This document shows positions 48,890 through 58,681 of a DNA stretch of 64,000 bases, one piece after another. How positions within the stretch are numbered: the stretch's first letter is position 1; each line of letters begins with the position of its first letter. The stretch is from Oceanobacillus iheyensis HTE831. Its GTDB lineage: Bacteria > Bacillota > Bacilli > Bacillales > Amphibacillaceae. Where the stretch lies: positions 2,458,501-2,522,500 of the forward strand of contig NC_004193.1 in NCBI RefSeq assembly GCF_000011245.1, read 5' to 3'. Position numbers and translations under genes: made by a program. The notes below the pieces were generated by a model. That model saw only the letters and a list, made by a program, of their open reading frames with translations. It did no database searches and was not told where the DNA came from.

Positions 48890-49379
48890 ATCATCACCTC
48901 AGACTAATGGTTTTCACTTTATTCTATGTGTTAAAGGTCCATAGATAATCAAAAAGTATGGGTTATTTGCACACACAAACGATGATTATTTTGGGGTAAA
49001 GCCTATAAATCTACTTCTTACGTCAACAATTAAATAATATTTGTAGATTCATTGTTCGAATCGAAGTAGTTTATGGTTACATACTAAGAAAAAGTTAATG
49101 TGACAAAACTATAAAATAAAAAGAATAATTAAATGAGCGTAAGAATATACGGAGAATCCTTAAAATCAAAAATCGATTTTCTGCTTACGATCAATGCAAT
49201 GCTGTCGAGATGTTCCTTGTTCTGTGGAAAGAAGGCATAGGTGAGACCCAGATGCTATGCATAAGCATCTGAAGGCTCACCATCCGCCGTTAGATAAGCA
49301 CATTGTATTTCTGAACGGGTGTACAAAGTCACCCATTCGAATTTATCAATTGCTATACTTTTATCCCAACCTCTTACCT
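48890..49379. other. 490-nt gap inside the peptide-transporter operon
   Basis: Holds a dispersed repeat (about 49148-49275) and further short hairpins such as CAGATGCT-ATGCATA-AGCATCTG at 49249-49271 and GAACGGGTG/CACCCATTC around 49312-49338. No gene recognised. Binding protein and permease genes on the two sides point the same way. Confidence 0.6.
49148..49275 (+). repeat. Dispersed intergenic repeat, copy A
   Basis: Shares a core with the minus strand of 63858-63985: an AAAATCAAAA(A)TC(G/A)ATTTTCT block, then GCAATG, AATGCTGTCGAG, and GAAAGAAGGCATAG in the same order. Copy A ends with a hairpin (CAGATGCT/AGCATCTG). It lies inside the peptide-transporter operon. Confidence 0.7.
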
Positions 49380-51041
49380 TTATTCTCCTAATTGTACTTC
49401 TGCTAAGGATTCACTTGTAGATGGGTGTGGAACATAATTTTGTACATTTGACGAGATAGCCATTACCGGCGTCGAGTGCACAAGTGTCACCATTGGTGAA
49501 TCTTCAGATATTAATTCTTGAGCCTGCATATATAAATCTGCACGTTCATCTTGATCAACCGCACGTTTAGCCTGATTTAATAAATCATCTACTTCAGAGT
49601 TTTCATAGAACGTATTGTTACTACTTCCAATGTTAGAGCTATGCAATAAACTACTTAGGAAATAATCCGGATCACCATTTGTACCAGACCATCCTAAAAT
49701 GTACATTTGGTGTTCTCCTTGTTCTGTTAACTCGAGGTATGGAGCCCATTCATGTGACGTAATTGTTAACTCAATACCAACTTCAGATAGGTTTTCTTGT
49801 ACAATTTGAGCAACTGTTTCCGGATCTGGCATGTAAGGTCGAGCGGTTGGAGAAATCATTAATTCAATTTCAAGACCGTCTGCGTGTCCTGCTTCCTCTA
49901 ACAATTCTCTCGCTCGATCAGGATTATATTCATATCCCTCTACTCCATCGTTATATCCTAGATAGCTTGGTGGCAGTGGGTTCTTTGCAGTAGTTGCATA
50001 ACCCGCATATAATGCATCAGCGATTGCTTGTTTATTAATTGCATAATTAATTGCCTGTCTCACTTCTTTTTGATCAACTGGTTCTTTTTGGGTATGGAAT
50101 CCTACATATCCAAAGTTATTCTCACCACGAGTTAATAATTCAATTCCTTCTTCCCCTTCGAGACCAGCAGCATCATCCGGATTTAAACCATCCATCATAT
50201 CAATTTCACCTGATTGCAAAGCAATTAGTCGTGCTGAATTATCCGGTATTACTTGGAAAATAACCTGATCTAGTTTAGGAAGCCCTTCAACTCGATAATC
50301 TTCAAACTTATCTAATACAATGGAGTCATTCTTACTCCAATTATTAAATTTAAACGGCCCTGTACCCACTGGGTTTTCAGTAATATCTGGACCATATTCC
50401 TCTAAGGCAGCAGGAGAAGTTATTGCAAAATAAGACATCGCTAGATTCTGTAAAAAGAATCCTAGTGGTTCTTTTAATACGAATTCCACTTCATGTTCAC
50501 TAACCGCATTGATTTCGTCTATAACATGTCCTTCATCACCTTCAAAACCGCCAAACATCGTACCGTAAATATTGTAAACAAATCCTTCATCCGTAAAGGC
50601 ATACTCATGATTTGGATCTGCCCAGCGTTCAAAATTCGTTTTTACAGCTTCAGCATTAAAATCTGTCCCATCATGGAAAGTAACCCCTTCTTCTAAATAG
50701 AAAGTGTACGTAAGACCATCTTCTGATATATCCCAATCATGTGCTAAACCTGGTTTTATTTCGAACGATTCTTTATCAAAATCTAGTAAACTTTCGAGAA
50801 TTTGTCTAGTTACTCTTGAGGATTCTCCATCAGTGGTACTCCCAGGATCTAAACTTTCAGAATCTCCACCTCGTGCAAAAACAAGTACTTGATCCTCAGA
50901 AGCGGAAGCATCAGAACCATTATCTTCTGTTCCTGCATCATCATTAGCATCTTCCGGATTTGCTCCACCATCGCCGGAACATGCAGCCATTATCAATAAT
51001 ACAAATGCAAGCATTAACAAAATCAGATATTTCTTTTTCAT
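49380..51041 (-). CDS. Peptide ABC transporter substrate-binding lipoprotein
   Basis: 553 residues. Lipobox IMAACSGDG near residue 20, an acidic linker, then the SBP family 5 fold: [69 protein letters not shown] and [13 protein letters not shown]. It delivers di- or oligopeptides to the permeases; the exact ligand is open. Its ATG overlaps the DppF stop as ATGA. The order ATPases, binding protein, permeases is a known alternative layout. Confidence 0.92.
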   Translation of the reverse strand: MKKKYLILLMLAFVLLIMAACSGDGGANPEDANDDAGTEDNGSDASASEDQVLVFARGGDSESLDPGSTTDGESSRVTRQILESLLDFDKESFEIKPGLAHDWDISEDGLTYTFYLEEGVTFHDGTDFNAEAVKTNFERWADPNHEYAFTDEGFVYNIYGTMFGGFEGDEGHVIDEINAVSEHEVEFVLKEPLGFFLQNLAMSYFAITSPAALEEYGPDITENPVGTGPFKFNNWSKNDSIVLDKFEDYRVEGLPKLDQVIFQVIPDNSARLIALQSGEIDMMDGLNPDDAAGLEGEEGIELLTRGENNFGYVGFHTQKEPVDQKEVRQAINYAINKQAIADALYAGYATTAKNPLPPSYLGYNDGVEGYEYNPDRARELLEEAGHADGLEIELMISPTARPYMPDPETVAQIVQENLSEVGIELTITSHEWAPYLELTEQGEHQMYILGWSGTNGDPDYFLSSLLHSSNIGSSNNTFYENSEVDDLLNQAKRAVDQDERADLYMQAQELISEDSPMVTLVHSTPVMAISSNVQNYVPHPSTSESLAEVQLGE

Positions 51042-52060
51042 ACTAGTTCCCCCTCTTTTTGTTTTGATAAATATTGCTGTTCATCACTATATAAATGACA
51101 AGCAACAACATGATTATCCTCAACTGGTAAAAACTGCGGTAACTCTTGTCTACATATGTCCATTGCCATCGGACATCTTGTATGAAATGGACATCCGCTT
51201 GGTGGATCCTGTGGACTTGGAACATCGCCTTCTAAAATAATTCTCTCTCGTTGAACATCTGGATCAGGATCAGGCACTGCTGATAACAATGCTTGCGTGT
51301 ATGGATGTTTCGCATTATCGTATAACTGATCTTTAGGTGCAATTTCCACCATTTTTCCTAGATACATCACACCAACACGATCACTTATATGCTTTACTAC
51401 ACTTAAATCATGCGCTATGAATATGTATGTTAACTGGAATTCATCGCGAAGTTTTTCCATTAAATTTAACACTTGGGATTGTACGGAAACATCCAAAGCA
51501 GATACAGGTTCGTCACATATTATTAGTTTCGGATTATTAGCAAGTGCCCGCGCAATCCCAATACGTTGCCTCTGTCCACCGCTAAATTGATGGGGATAAC
51601 GTGAGGCATGATAAGGACTAAGCCCCACAACCTCCAATAATTCTTTTATCCTTTTTCTTCTTTCTGCTTTTTTGGCATCCGTATGAATCATTAACGGTTC
51701 ATTAATGATTTTCTCGACAGTATGTCTTGGATTTAAGGATGCATAGGGGTCTTGAAAAATAATTTGCATATCTTTCCTAAGCAATCTCATTTGCTCAGCG
51801 TTCAGTTTGGTAATATCTTTTCCTTGAAAGATTACTTCTCCTTCCGTCGGTTCGATTAACCGTAAAATTGCTTTGCCTGTAGTAGATTTACCGCAACCAG
51901 ACTCACCGACTATTCCTAAAATCTCCCCAGGGTATACTTCAAAACTTACATCATCAACTGCTTTCACCTCTCCTACAGAGCGTCCCAAAACGCCACCTTT
52001 AACAGGAAAGTATTTCTTAAGGCTTCTAACCTCCAAGAGGGGTTGATTGTGTTGAGCCAT
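51038..52060 (-). CDS. Peptide ABC transporter ATPase, DppF type
   Basis: 340 residues. Walker [19 protein letters not shown] near residue 50, ABC signature [19 protein letters not shown] near 155, Walker [15 protein letters not shown], and the C-terminal oligopeptide domain with the Cys cluster [15 protein letters not shown] (iron-sulfur-like pattern). Pairs with the DppD-type ATPase, whose gene it overlaps by 35 nt. Confidence 0.94.
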   Translation of the reverse strand: MAQHNQPLLEVRSLKKYFPVKGGVLGRSVGEVKAVDDVSFEVYPGEILGIVGESGCGKSTTGKAILRLIEPTEGEVIFQGKDITKLNAEQMRLLRKDMQIIFQDPYASLNPRHTVEKIINEPLMIHTDAKKAERRKRIKELLEVVGLSPYHASRYPHQFSGGQRQRIGIARALANNPKLIICDEPVSALDVSVQSQVLNLMEKLRDEFQLTYIFIAHDLSVVKHISDRVGVMYLGKMVEIAPKDQLYDNAKHPYTQALLSAVPDPDPDVQRERIILEGDVPSPQDPPSGCPFHTRCPMAMDICRQELPQFLPVEDNHVVACHLYSDEQQYLSKQKEGELV

Positions 52061-53051
52061 TAGCTAGAACTCCCCCTTCTATTTCATCTTGAAGAAAACA
52101 TCTACTTGTTCTGCCTTCACCTATATCATACAAATCTGGGTTTTCTTTAAAGCAACGCTCATATGCAAATTCACACCTAGGAGCAAACCTGCATCCAACT
52201 TGTTCAAGATTTGGTTTAGCAACTGTACCTGGTATAGAATAAAGTTGCTGTTCTTTTTCTCGTAAGTTTGGCAGAGAGCGTATAAGTCCTTTCGTATAAG
52301 GATGTCTCGGGTCTTTCAACACTTCACGCTTTGTTCCTTGTTCAACAACTTGTCCAGAATACATTACGACTACTCGATCACATATATCAGCTACTACACC
52401 TAAATCATGTGTAATTAATAAAATTGCTGTACCTTGCTCATCATTCAAATTCTTCATTAGGTCTAAAATTTGTGCTTGGATCGTTACATCCAACGCTGTT
52501 GTAGGTTCATCCGCTATTAATAACTCTGGATTACAAGCCATCGACATAGCAATCATAACTCTTTGTCTCATACCCCCAGAGAGTTGATGGGGATATTCAT
52601 TAACGATGGATTCAGCTCTTGCTATACCTACTAATTTCAGCATATCTATTGATTTATCAATTGCTTCTTTCTTTTTCATCTTATGATGTAAACGAATCGC
52701 TTCACACATTTGATTACCAATCGTAAAAAGTGGATTTAAAGAAGTCATTGGCTCTTGGAATATCATTGATATTTCATTACCACGTATTTTTTTCATTTTT
52801 TTCTCTGTTGCCTGTGTTAAATCTTCTCCTTTAAACATGATCTCGCCTTCTACAATCTTTCCTGGAGGGTTAGGTATTAATTTCATAATTGATAGAGATG
52901 TTACACTTTTCCCTGAACCTGATTCTCCAACAATCCCAACTACCTCTCCTTTTTTTATTTGCAAACTCACTCGATCGACAGCGGGAACTATCTCCTTCTT
53001 TGTCGTAAAGTGAGTACTGAGATTCTTTAATTCAAGAATTACTTCAGACAA
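52026..53051 (-). CDS. Peptide ABC transporter ATPase, DppD type (TTG start)
   Basis: 341 residues. Walker [22 protein letters not shown], signature [20 protein letters not shown], Walker [15 protein letters not shown], and the C-terminal Cys cluster [14 protein letters not shown]. First gene of the five-gene operon. The start is TTG at 53051 after GGGGGGAG. A good promoter lies 50 nt upstream. Confidence 0.94.
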   Translation of the reverse strand: MSEVILELKNLSTHFTTKKEIVPAVDRVSLQIKKGEVVGIVGESGSGKSVTSLSIMKLIPNPPGKIVEGEIMFKGEDLTQATEKKMKKIRGNEISMIFQEPMTSLNPLFTIGNQMCEAIRLHHKMKKKEAIDKSIDMLKLVGIARAESIVNEYPHQLSGGMRQRVMIAMSMACNPELLIADEPTTALDVTIQAQILDLMKNLNDEQGTAILLITHDLGVVADICDRVVVMYSGQVVEQGTKREVLKDPRHPYTKGLIRSLPNLREKEQQLYSIPGTVAKPNLEQVGCRFAPRCEFAYERCFKENPDLYDIGEGRTSRCFLQDEIEGGVLANGSTQSTPLGG

Positions 53052-53094
53052 AGATTCTCCCCCCCTTTTTTCTATATTGAAAAGAGTTTCTTAT

Positions 53095-53123
53095 AATATA
53101 CTGAAAATTACCTAAAATTGCAA
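53095..53123 (-). promoter_or_regulatory. Sigma-A promoter of the peptide-transporter operon
   Basis: TTGCAA (53123-53118), 17-nt spacer, TATATT (53100-53095) on the minus strand. Confidence 0.65.
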
Positions 53124-53232
53124 CATAAATATTATTTAGTATGTTACTAATATTTTTACACTGTTTTCATTTTATTTGAAAATCTTATATACTGTATAAG
53201 TATTTTAAAGTTAACAGTTTGAGGTGTTCATA

Positions 53233-53625
53233 ATGATTGAGGTATATACAGATGGAGCAACATTAGGGAATCCAGGCATTGGCGGAGCGGGAATCTATAT
53301 AAAAGATGGCAAACAAAGCTATCAATATTCTATACCGCTTCCTTCTATGTCAAATCATGAAGCAGAATTCCATGCAATCATTCATGGACTACAAGTATGT
53401 AAGGAACATTTTCCTAACGAGATATTGTCATTTCGGACAGATTCTAAGGTAGCAGCAGACTTAATTGAAAAAGGCCATACTAAAAATATAGTGTTTCAAT
53501 CCTTATTGCATACAATAAATCAAGTCTCATCAGAGTTTCCATTCTTCTTTATCAAATGGATTCCTGAAAAGAAGAATTATCATGCGGATAAACTTGCAAA
53601 AAAAGCCATTCAGCATCATCCTTAA
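53233..53625 (+). CDS. Ribonuclease HI family protein
   Basis: 130 residues. The DEDD active site is intact: VYTDGATLGNPGIGGAG (first Asp near residue 6), NHEAEFHAIIHGL (Glu), FRTDSKVAADLI (Asp) and ADKLAKKA (Asp near 120). It resembles the short RNase H-like proteins of Bacilli such as YpdQ/YpeP, which may cut RNA-DNA hybrids; activity of that group is debated. The ATG at 53233 follows GAGGTG. 64 nt upstream of aroK. Confidence 0.87.
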   Translation: MIEVYTDGATLGNPGIGGAGIYIKDGKQSYQYSIPLPSMSNHEAEFHAIIHGLQVCKEHFPNEILSFRTDSKVAADLIEKGHTKNIVFQSLLHTINQVSSEFPFFFIKWIPEKKNYHADKLAKKAIQHHP

Positions 53626-53689
53626 AATTCGTGCAAACTTAGATTTATTCCATTATAATAACGTAAAGATTGTATGTAGGAGGAACAAC

Positions 53690-54241
53690 ATGGGGAAGTT
53701 TCCATTAAGAGAACAAAGTATAGTTTTAATAGGTTTTATGGGCGTTGGAAAAACGACGATTGGTAAGACGGTAGCAAAAAAATTATACCGTGATTTTATA
53801 GATATTGATGAAGAAATCGAAAAAAGATTCAAGATGCCAACTAAAGATATTTTTCGATTATATGGAGAAAAAACATTTCGCAATGCGGAAAAAGATATTA
53901 TATCTGAAATATGCCAACAACGATTAAAAGTTGTTTCTTTAGGTGGAGGAGCATTTTTACAAAAGGAAATACAAGAAATTTGTTTAAACTCTAGTATTAT
54001 ATTTTATCTCGATTTGTCTTGGGATCGTTGGAAAGACCGTATCGAACTTTTAATGGAAAGTCGACCAGTACTTCAAGGCAAGACTATGAAGGAAATGAAA
54101 CAATTATATGAAGACAGAAAGCCAATATATGAGCAACATCATTCTAGAGTAGATACAGATTATCATGAGATAGAAGAAGTTGCCGATTATATCGCCGAAT
54201 CACTAAAATTAGCATGGGATATATATGAACCTACTTCATGA
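53690..54241 (+). CDS. aroK: Shikimate kinase
   Basis: 183 residues. Walker A GFMGVGKTTIGKTVAKKL near residue 15, IDIDEEIEKRF with the shikimate-binding Asp, FRLYGEKTFRNAEKDII with the Arg contact, VVSLGGGAF (GGG loop), and the lid ESRPVLQGK. It phosphorylates shikimate on the chorismate route. The ATG follows GGAGGAACAAC; the longer frame from 53582 overlaps the RNase H gene and is not used. Confidence 0.9.
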   Translation: MGKFPLREQSIVLIGFMGVGKTTIGKTVAKKLYRDFIDIDEEIEKRFKMPTKDIFRLYGEKTFRNAEKDIISEICQQRLKVVSLGGGAFLQKEIQEICLNSSIIFYLDLSWDRWKDRIELLMESRPVLQGKTMKEMKQLYEDRKPIYEQHHSRVDTDYHEIEEVADYIAESLKLAWDIYEPTS

Positions 54242-54530
54242 GAAAGCTTACCTATTCTGGTTAATTACTTTAGTTATAGCCATCATAGTACCAATATTTA
54301 TATGGACTAAAACAAAGCAAGCATCAAAAGAAAAAGTCAACTTCATTTTTTTAATCCAATTTACCTTCGTTATGTTTATCGGTTTGATTACTGTCCTTAT
54401 CATTTCTGAAGCATTTATATTTTCGATAATCCCATTTATTTTCTTAATCATAGGGATTATCATGATTTTTATTGCAGAAATAAGATGCAATAATTTTAAC
54501 AATACTTCCTTTATATCAATAAACCTATAA
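54225..54530 (+). CDS. Small three-span membrane protein of unknown function
   Basis: 101 residues with three hydrophobic segments (about 10-27, 38-62 and 64-85) and Lys-rich loops between them. Its ATG overlaps the last 17 nt of aroK, and only a weak GGGATAT-like site precedes it, so it would depend on coupling. A terminator follows 25 nt after the stop, which supports it as the last gene of the unit. No family recognised. Confidence 0.5.
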   Translation: MNLLHEKAYLFWLITLVIAIIVPIFIWTKTKQASKEKVNFIFLIQFTFVMFIGLITVLIISEAFIFSIIPFIFLIIGIIMIFIAEIRCNNFNNTSFISINL

Positions 54531-54554
54531 TCATTTGATTTTGCATAACTATAT

Positions 54555-54593
54555 AAAAAAGACAAGGGAAAAAATCTATCCCTTGTCTTTTTT
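54555..54593. terminator. Bidirectional terminator between aroK unit and tRNA-Arg
   Basis: Perfect 15-bp stem, AAAAAAGACAAGGGA (54555-54569) and its complement (54579-54593), 9-nt loop. It serves both the aroK unit and the tRNA. Confidence 0.88.
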
Positions 54594-54605
54594 ATGTTTA
54601 ACTGA

Positions 54606-54681
54606 CGCGCCCGGAGGGATTCGAACCCCCGGCAAACCTGGTACCGGAAACCAGTGCTCTATCCAACTGAGCTACGGGCGC
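54606..54681 (-). tRNA. tRNA-Arg, anticodon CCG
   Basis: Full cloverleaf: acceptor GCGCCCG/CGGGCGC, D arm AGCTCAGTTGGATAGAGC, anticodon stem CTGGT/ACCAG with loop TTCCGGT (anticodon CCG, reads CGG), T arm GGGGGTTCGAATCCC, discriminator G. The CCA end is not encoded (GTCA follows). Single tRNA between converging aroK and divergent clpP. Confidence 0.95.
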
Positions 54682-54832
54682 ATATTTAAATTTTTGAAGA
54701 CACATCCACTATTATACAAGCGTTCGTACAGAGAAACAAGGATTTTTTAATGCTTTTATTAAAAAAGGAATACGTTTATAATTAATGAAATGGGGAATCA
54801 TGGAAAAGGTAAATGATTCGTTAAACTTTTTG

Positions 54833-54849
54833 TTTGACCTTTATTGACC
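54833..54849. promoter_or_regulatory. CtsR operator of clpP
   Basis: On the minus strand GGTCAATAAAGGTCAAA: two heptamers with 3-nt spacing, one mismatch from the CtsR consensus RGTCAAANANRGTCAAA. It covers the -35 region of the clpP promoter, so CtsR would block it until heat stress. Confidence 0.85.
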
Positions 54850-54862
54850 AATAAGCTATGAT
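54834..54862 (+). promoter_or_regulatory. Sigma-A promoter of clpP
   Basis: TTGACC (54834-54839), 17-nt spacer, TATGAT (54857-54862). The CtsR box overlaps its -35 box and spacer. Confidence 0.8.
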
Positions 54863-54921
54863 AAATGTATACACATTCCATGGAAGAACTATTTCAATTG
54901 GAAATTAAAGGAGGATGTATG

Positions 54922-55503
54922 ATGAATTTAGTACCTACAGTTATTGAACAAACTAACCGTGGAGAGCGCGCATATGATATTTACTCTCGTTTACTTAAAG
55001 ATCGTATTATCTTATTAGGAAGCGGAATTGATGATAATGTGTCCAATTCCATTGTAGCACAGCTACTTTTCTTAGAAGCTGAAGACCCAGATAAAGATAT
55101 CTCCTTATACATTAATTCACCTGGTGGTTCGATCACAGCTGGGATGGCGATTTATGATACGATGAATTTCATTAAGCCAAACGTATCTACTATTTGTATC
55201 GGTATGGCAGCATCTATGGGTGCTTTCCTACTTACAGCTGGTGAAAAAGGCAAACGATTTGCTTTACCAAATAGTGAAATCATGATTCACCAACCTTTAG
55301 GTGGTACGCAAGGTCAAGCTACAGATATTGAAATTCATGCAAAACGTATTATTGATATTAAACGTCGTATGAATGAAATCATGGCTGAGAAAACAGGTCA
55401 ACCTATTGAAGTTATTGAACGTGATACAGAACGTGATAATTTCATGACTGCTGATCAGTCTGTGGAATACGGCTTAATTGATAAAATTCTAGAACGTAAA
55501 TAG
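54922..55503 (+). CDS. clpP: ATP-dependent Clp protease proteolytic subunit
   Basis: 193 residues, the family length. Serine protease of the ClpCP/ClpXP complexes. Catalytic Ser in [10 protein letters not shown] near residue 97, His in [12 protein letters not shown] near 122, Asp in [11 protein letters not shown] near 171; [19 protein letters not shown] is typical. Start chosen as the second of two adjacent ATGs (54919 and 54922) because it gives the known MNL(I/V)PTVIEQT N-terminus and 7-nt spacing to AAAGGAGG. It degrades tmRNA-tagged proteins with ClpX. Single gene with its own promoter and terminator. Confidence 0.98.
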   Translation: MNLVPTVIEQTNRGERAYDIYSRLLKDRIILLGSGIDDNVSNSIVAQLLFLEAEDPDKDISLYINSPGGSITAGMAIYDTMNFIKPNVSTICIGMAASMGAFLLTAGEKGKRFALPNSEIMIHQPLGGTQGQATDIEIHAKRIIDIKRRMNEIMAEKTGQPIEVIERDTERDNFMTADQSVEYGLIDKILERK

Positions 55504-55508
55504 TCATT

Positions 55509-55542
55509 AAAAATGTTGAGCTTACTCTAGCTCAACATTTTT
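55509..55542. terminator. Terminator shared by clpP and crtO
   Basis: AAAAATGTTGAGCT (55509-55522) pairs with AGCTCAACATTTTT (55529-55542), loop TACTCT. It lies 6 nt past the clpP stop and over the end of crtO, with T-runs on both strands. Confidence 0.85.
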
Positions 55543-56025
55543 TGTGTCTTTTAAGATTAATATCCTTCGCAACCTACCACGATTGTATCGTTGAAGAACA
55601 ATAATAGGGAAATTAAAAAGGCAAGCATATAAAACCATTATCCACCCTGCCCAAATTGGGTTCCACAGAAAAAATAAAAAAGCAGGTGGTATACATAACC
55701 AATGGGTTAATTCCGCTCTTCGTGTTTCCATTTCGAATTTTTTTAAATACTCTATGGAAACTTCATTCAACTTCTTTTTTTTAAATCCCTTTTTAAATAA
55801 AGATGCACCATCTGGAATAATATATTTCCAGCGATGTACATGGAGCTTTCGTTTCCAGAAACCTCCTTGCATTTCCCAAGACCGTAATTTATAAAGTCTT
55901 CCTTTACTGTAAAAAGTCTTCTCTGGAAGTAATAATGTAAACAAAGAAACTCCTAAATGAATTAAAGTCCATGCCATAATATCAAGAACTAGTATGAGCC
56001 AATTACTTAATTCAACAATAGGCAT
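55522..56025 (-). CDS. crtO: Glycosyl-diaponeurosporenoate acyltransferase (CrtO type)
   Basis: 167 residues, close to the 165 of S. aureus CrtO. Several membrane segments and the stretch LRSWEMQGGFWKRKLHVHRWKYIIPDGASLFKKGFKKK with RAELTHWLCIPPAFLF are characteristic. In staphyloxanthin synthesis it adds the fatty acid to the sugar of the glycosylated C30 acid. Last gene of the crt operon; AGGAGCG precedes the ATG. The real sugar and acyl chain here are unknown. Confidence 0.85.
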   Translation of the reverse strand: MPIVELSNWLILVLDIMAWTLIHLGVSLFTLLLPEKTFYSKGRLYKLRSWEMQGGFWKRKLHVHRWKYIIPDGASLFKKGFKKKKLNEVSIEYLKKFEMETRRAELTHWLCIPPAFLFFLWNPIWAGWIMVLYACLFNFPIIVLQRYNRGRLRRILILKDTKNVELE

Positions 56026-56036
56026 TATGAGCGCTC

Positions 56037-57164
56037 CTATACATCAATATCTCTTCCCTTCCATTTCACCGATTTCTTCACTTTCGTCAAATAAAGAGAA
56101 CGAATAAATACTATTGTAAAAAATAAAAATAACACTGGGTAGAAAAGGAAATGAGGGAAAAACGGAAAATTTCCAACTCTTCTTGCCAAAACATAACATT
56201 GAACTGCATAAATACTATATAATATAAAACTTATGATTATCCAATTACTATTACTAAGCATAGGAGAAATAATTAATAATAGTGATGCAACAAATGCCCC
56301 TGATATCCACATACTAATTAACGTCATTACTAAAGGATGCGTAGATTCGGAAGCAGTTGCGAAACTTTTAGTCCACCCTTCGACTAACTGTTTTATTCCA
56401 TTTGGATACATTCGAAAATGAATGGTTTGCTTTCCTAGGTAACAATGTATGGGTAACCCTTTCTCCTCTATTGCTTTTGCAAGTCCAAAATTATCCATTA
56501 CTGAGTCACAATACTTAAAATGTCCTCCAGAATTAAAATAATCCTCCTTAGAGCAAATAATAGTTGGCCCAAAAGCTCCAGCAGGTTTAAGTTTACTTTT
56601 AATAGGAGTAAATACGTTCATACCTGTGACTACAATGATATTAAAAACTACAGAAAAGCTTTCATACCACTTCTTCACAATATGATAAGGTTCAATGGAG
56701 AGGATTCCGCTGCTGCCTTTTTCTTCAAAATGATTAACGATTGTTTCCAATGAATCAGGCTTATATAATTCTGTGTCTGCATCTAAAAACAATAAATATT
56801 CGCCATTCGCTTGATTTGCACCTTTCCAACAAGCAGAAGATTTACCTACCCACCCTTTATTTAGTTCATTTTTTATTACTCTATAACCAAAACTTCTTAC
56901 AATTTCTGCTGTATTGTCTGTTGATCCATCATCAACAACTAGAACTTCTAATTTTTTATATGTCTGTATGTTTATAGAATCTAGTAATCGACCGATTTGT
57001 CTCCCTTCATTTCTAGCAGGTATAATCACCGATAACATTTTCAGGTGATCGACTTCTCTATTTAAATACAATTTTTTATTTCTAAAAAACATACACCAAC
57101 CACTAACAATACTAATTATGATTAGAGCAACGGATACATTTAGAATAATTGACATATTTACCAT
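56037..57164 (-). CDS. crtQ: Carotenoid glycosyltransferase (CrtQ type, GT2)
   Basis: 375 residues. N-terminal membrane segment, then a GT2 domain: MLSVIIPARNEGRQIGRLLDSI, VLVVDDGSTDNTAEIVRSFG, YLLFLDADTELY (metal Asp motif), AGAFGPTIICSKEDYFNSGG, and three C-terminal membrane segments. Matches S. aureus CrtQ, which glycosylates diaponeurosporenoate. ATG at 57164 chosen for its GGGGG at 5 nt; the frame extends to 57209 inside crtP. Confidence 0.88.
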   Translation of the reverse strand: MVNMSIILNVSVALIIISIVSGWCMFFRNKKLYLNREVDHLKMLSVIIPARNEGRQIGRLLDSINIQTYKKLEVLVVDDGSTDNTAEIVRSFGYRVIKNELNKGWVGKSSACWKGANQANGEYLLFLDADTELYKPDSLETIVNHFEEKGSSGILSIEPYHIVKKWYESFSVVFNIIVVTGMNVFTPIKSKLKPAGAFGPTIICSKEDYFNSGGHFKYCDSVMDNFGLAKAIEEKGLPIHCYLGKQTIHFRMYPNGIKQLVEGWTKSFATASESTHPLVMTLISMWISGAFVASLLLIISPMLSNSNWIIISFILYSIYAVQCYVLARRVGNFPFFPHFLFYPVLFLFFTIVFIRSLYLTKVKKSVKWKGRDIDV

Positions 57165-57180
57165 CTTTTCCCCCTTAACA

Positions 57181-58674
57181 TTAACTAAATATCTGATGAA
57201 TTTTTTCACTCACCTGCTGCCCGCTTAATACTACCATAGGCATACCACCACCTGGATTTACACTACCACCAACAAAAAACAAATTATCGTATTTACTACT
57301 TTGCTTTGGATGTTTGAAGCCTCGATTGATTTTTTTATTCGACAAAGTACCATAAATAGAACCCTTATAGGAATAATACGTACTTTGAATATCATTTGGC
57401 GTCCACATATCCTCCGTTACGATACTTTCTCTTAATCCATGCATCCCCATATTTTCTAGTTTTATTAGAACTTGTTCTCTAAACTGTTTATAATCATCGT
57501 CTGAGAATGGTTTATCCTGAATATACGGTATATGAGGTAGGATTTTAATATTTTCATACCCCGGTCCCGGCACTTGATTTGGATCTGTCTTATTTGTATT
57601 CACTAAATAAATAGTAGGGTCATCCGGTAATTGATGCTTGTGAAATACTTGATTCATCTGCTCTTTTAAATTATGTGAAAAGAAAAAGTTATGATGCGAC
57701 AATTGAGGGTAGGAATTCTTAACCCCTAAATGTAATACTAATCCAGAACTAGAAGGTTCATATTTTTTTGTTAATTTTTTAATGTAAGAGGATTTCTCCA
57801 TTAATAATTTCTCATATGTTGGAATTACCTCCATATTAGAAATAAATATATCTCCTTTAATTTCAGAATCATCTGCTAATGTTGCGGCGATCACATTTCC
57901 AGTAGAATCCTTTTTTAACTTGGTTACTTCCGAATTCGTATGAATTTGAACATCTAATTCATTTGCAAGCTTTACTAATCCTTCTGCAATTTTATGCATT
58001 CCTCCTGGAACGTACCAAGCTCCATAAGCATGTTGCATATAGATAAGCATATTTAAAACAGCTGGTGCATCGTAAGGGGACGATCCAACATATTTTATAA
58101 AGTATGCCAGCATCGAACGCAATTTTGGATTTGTTATTCTTTTTTCTATGCCTTCATACATTGTCGAAGTGAGATCAAATTTCTTCAAAGATTGGATCAT
58201 GCCATGTTCCTGTATAATTTCCCAAGTAGTATCTAATCCCTTATCAAAGTATCCTTTTGTAGTAATGTCATCAATTTGTTTTGCATATTGAAGAAAGGAT
58301 TTATATTCTTTAATATCTCGTTCTGTTAGCGATGGGTTCTGTTTTAGCATCTTGTCTGGATTATTATACAAATCAATCGTTGTTCCATCTGTAAAAAAGG
58401 AACGCCATTCATGTGATAATTGATAGATAGATATATAGTCTTCCATTCTCTTTCCACTGTTTGCAAACAATCTTTCAAAAATATGTGGCATTGTTAATAT
58501 AGAAGGTCCTAAATCAAAACCAAATCCGTCTTGTTCTAAACGATTTAATTTCCCTCCAAGATGATGGTTTTTTTCAAAAAGTTCTACACTGTATCCTAAC
58601 TGCGCCATTGAAATCGCTGCCGACAGCCCTCCGAGTCCACCACCAATAATAATTACCTTTTTCACGTTATTCAC
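57181..58674 (-). CDS. crtP: C30 carotenoid oxidase (CrtP/CrtNb type)
   Basis: 497 residues, FAD enzyme. VIIIGGGLGGLSAAISMAQLGYSVELFEKNHHLGGK is the dinucleotide-binding start, then GFGFDLGPSILTMPHIFERLF, MLAYFIKYVGSSPYDAPAVLNMLIYMQHAYGAWYVPGGM and the C-terminal LFFVGGSVNPGGGMPMVVLSGQ. Related to CrtN but more like the oxidase that turns the terminal methyl of diaponeurosporene into aldehyde or acid. Follows crtM by 7 nt. Confidence 0.88.
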   Translation of the reverse strand: MNNVKKVIIIGGGLGGLSAAISMAQLGYSVELFEKNHHLGGKLNRLEQDGFGFDLGPSILTMPHIFERLFANSGKRMEDYISIYQLSHEWRSFFTDGTTIDLYNNPDKMLKQNPSLTERDIKEYKSFLQYAKQIDDITTKGYFDKGLDTTWEIIQEHGMIQSLKKFDLTSTMYEGIEKRITNPKLRSMLAYFIKYVGSSPYDAPAVLNMLIYMQHAYGAWYVPGGMHKIAEGLVKLANELDVQIHTNSEVTKLKKDSTGNVIAATLADDSEIKGDIFISNMEVIPTYEKLLMEKSSYIKKLTKKYEPSSSGLVLHLGVKNSYPQLSHHNFFFSHNLKEQMNQVFHKHQLPDDPTIYLVNTNKTDPNQVPGPGYENIKILPHIPYIQDKPFSDDDYKQFREQVLIKLENMGMHGLRESIVTEDMWTPNDIQSTYYSYKGSIYGTLSNKKINRGFKHPKQSSKYDNLFFVGGSVNPGGGMPMVVLSGQQVSEKIHQIFS

Positions 58675-58681
58675 TCCTAAT

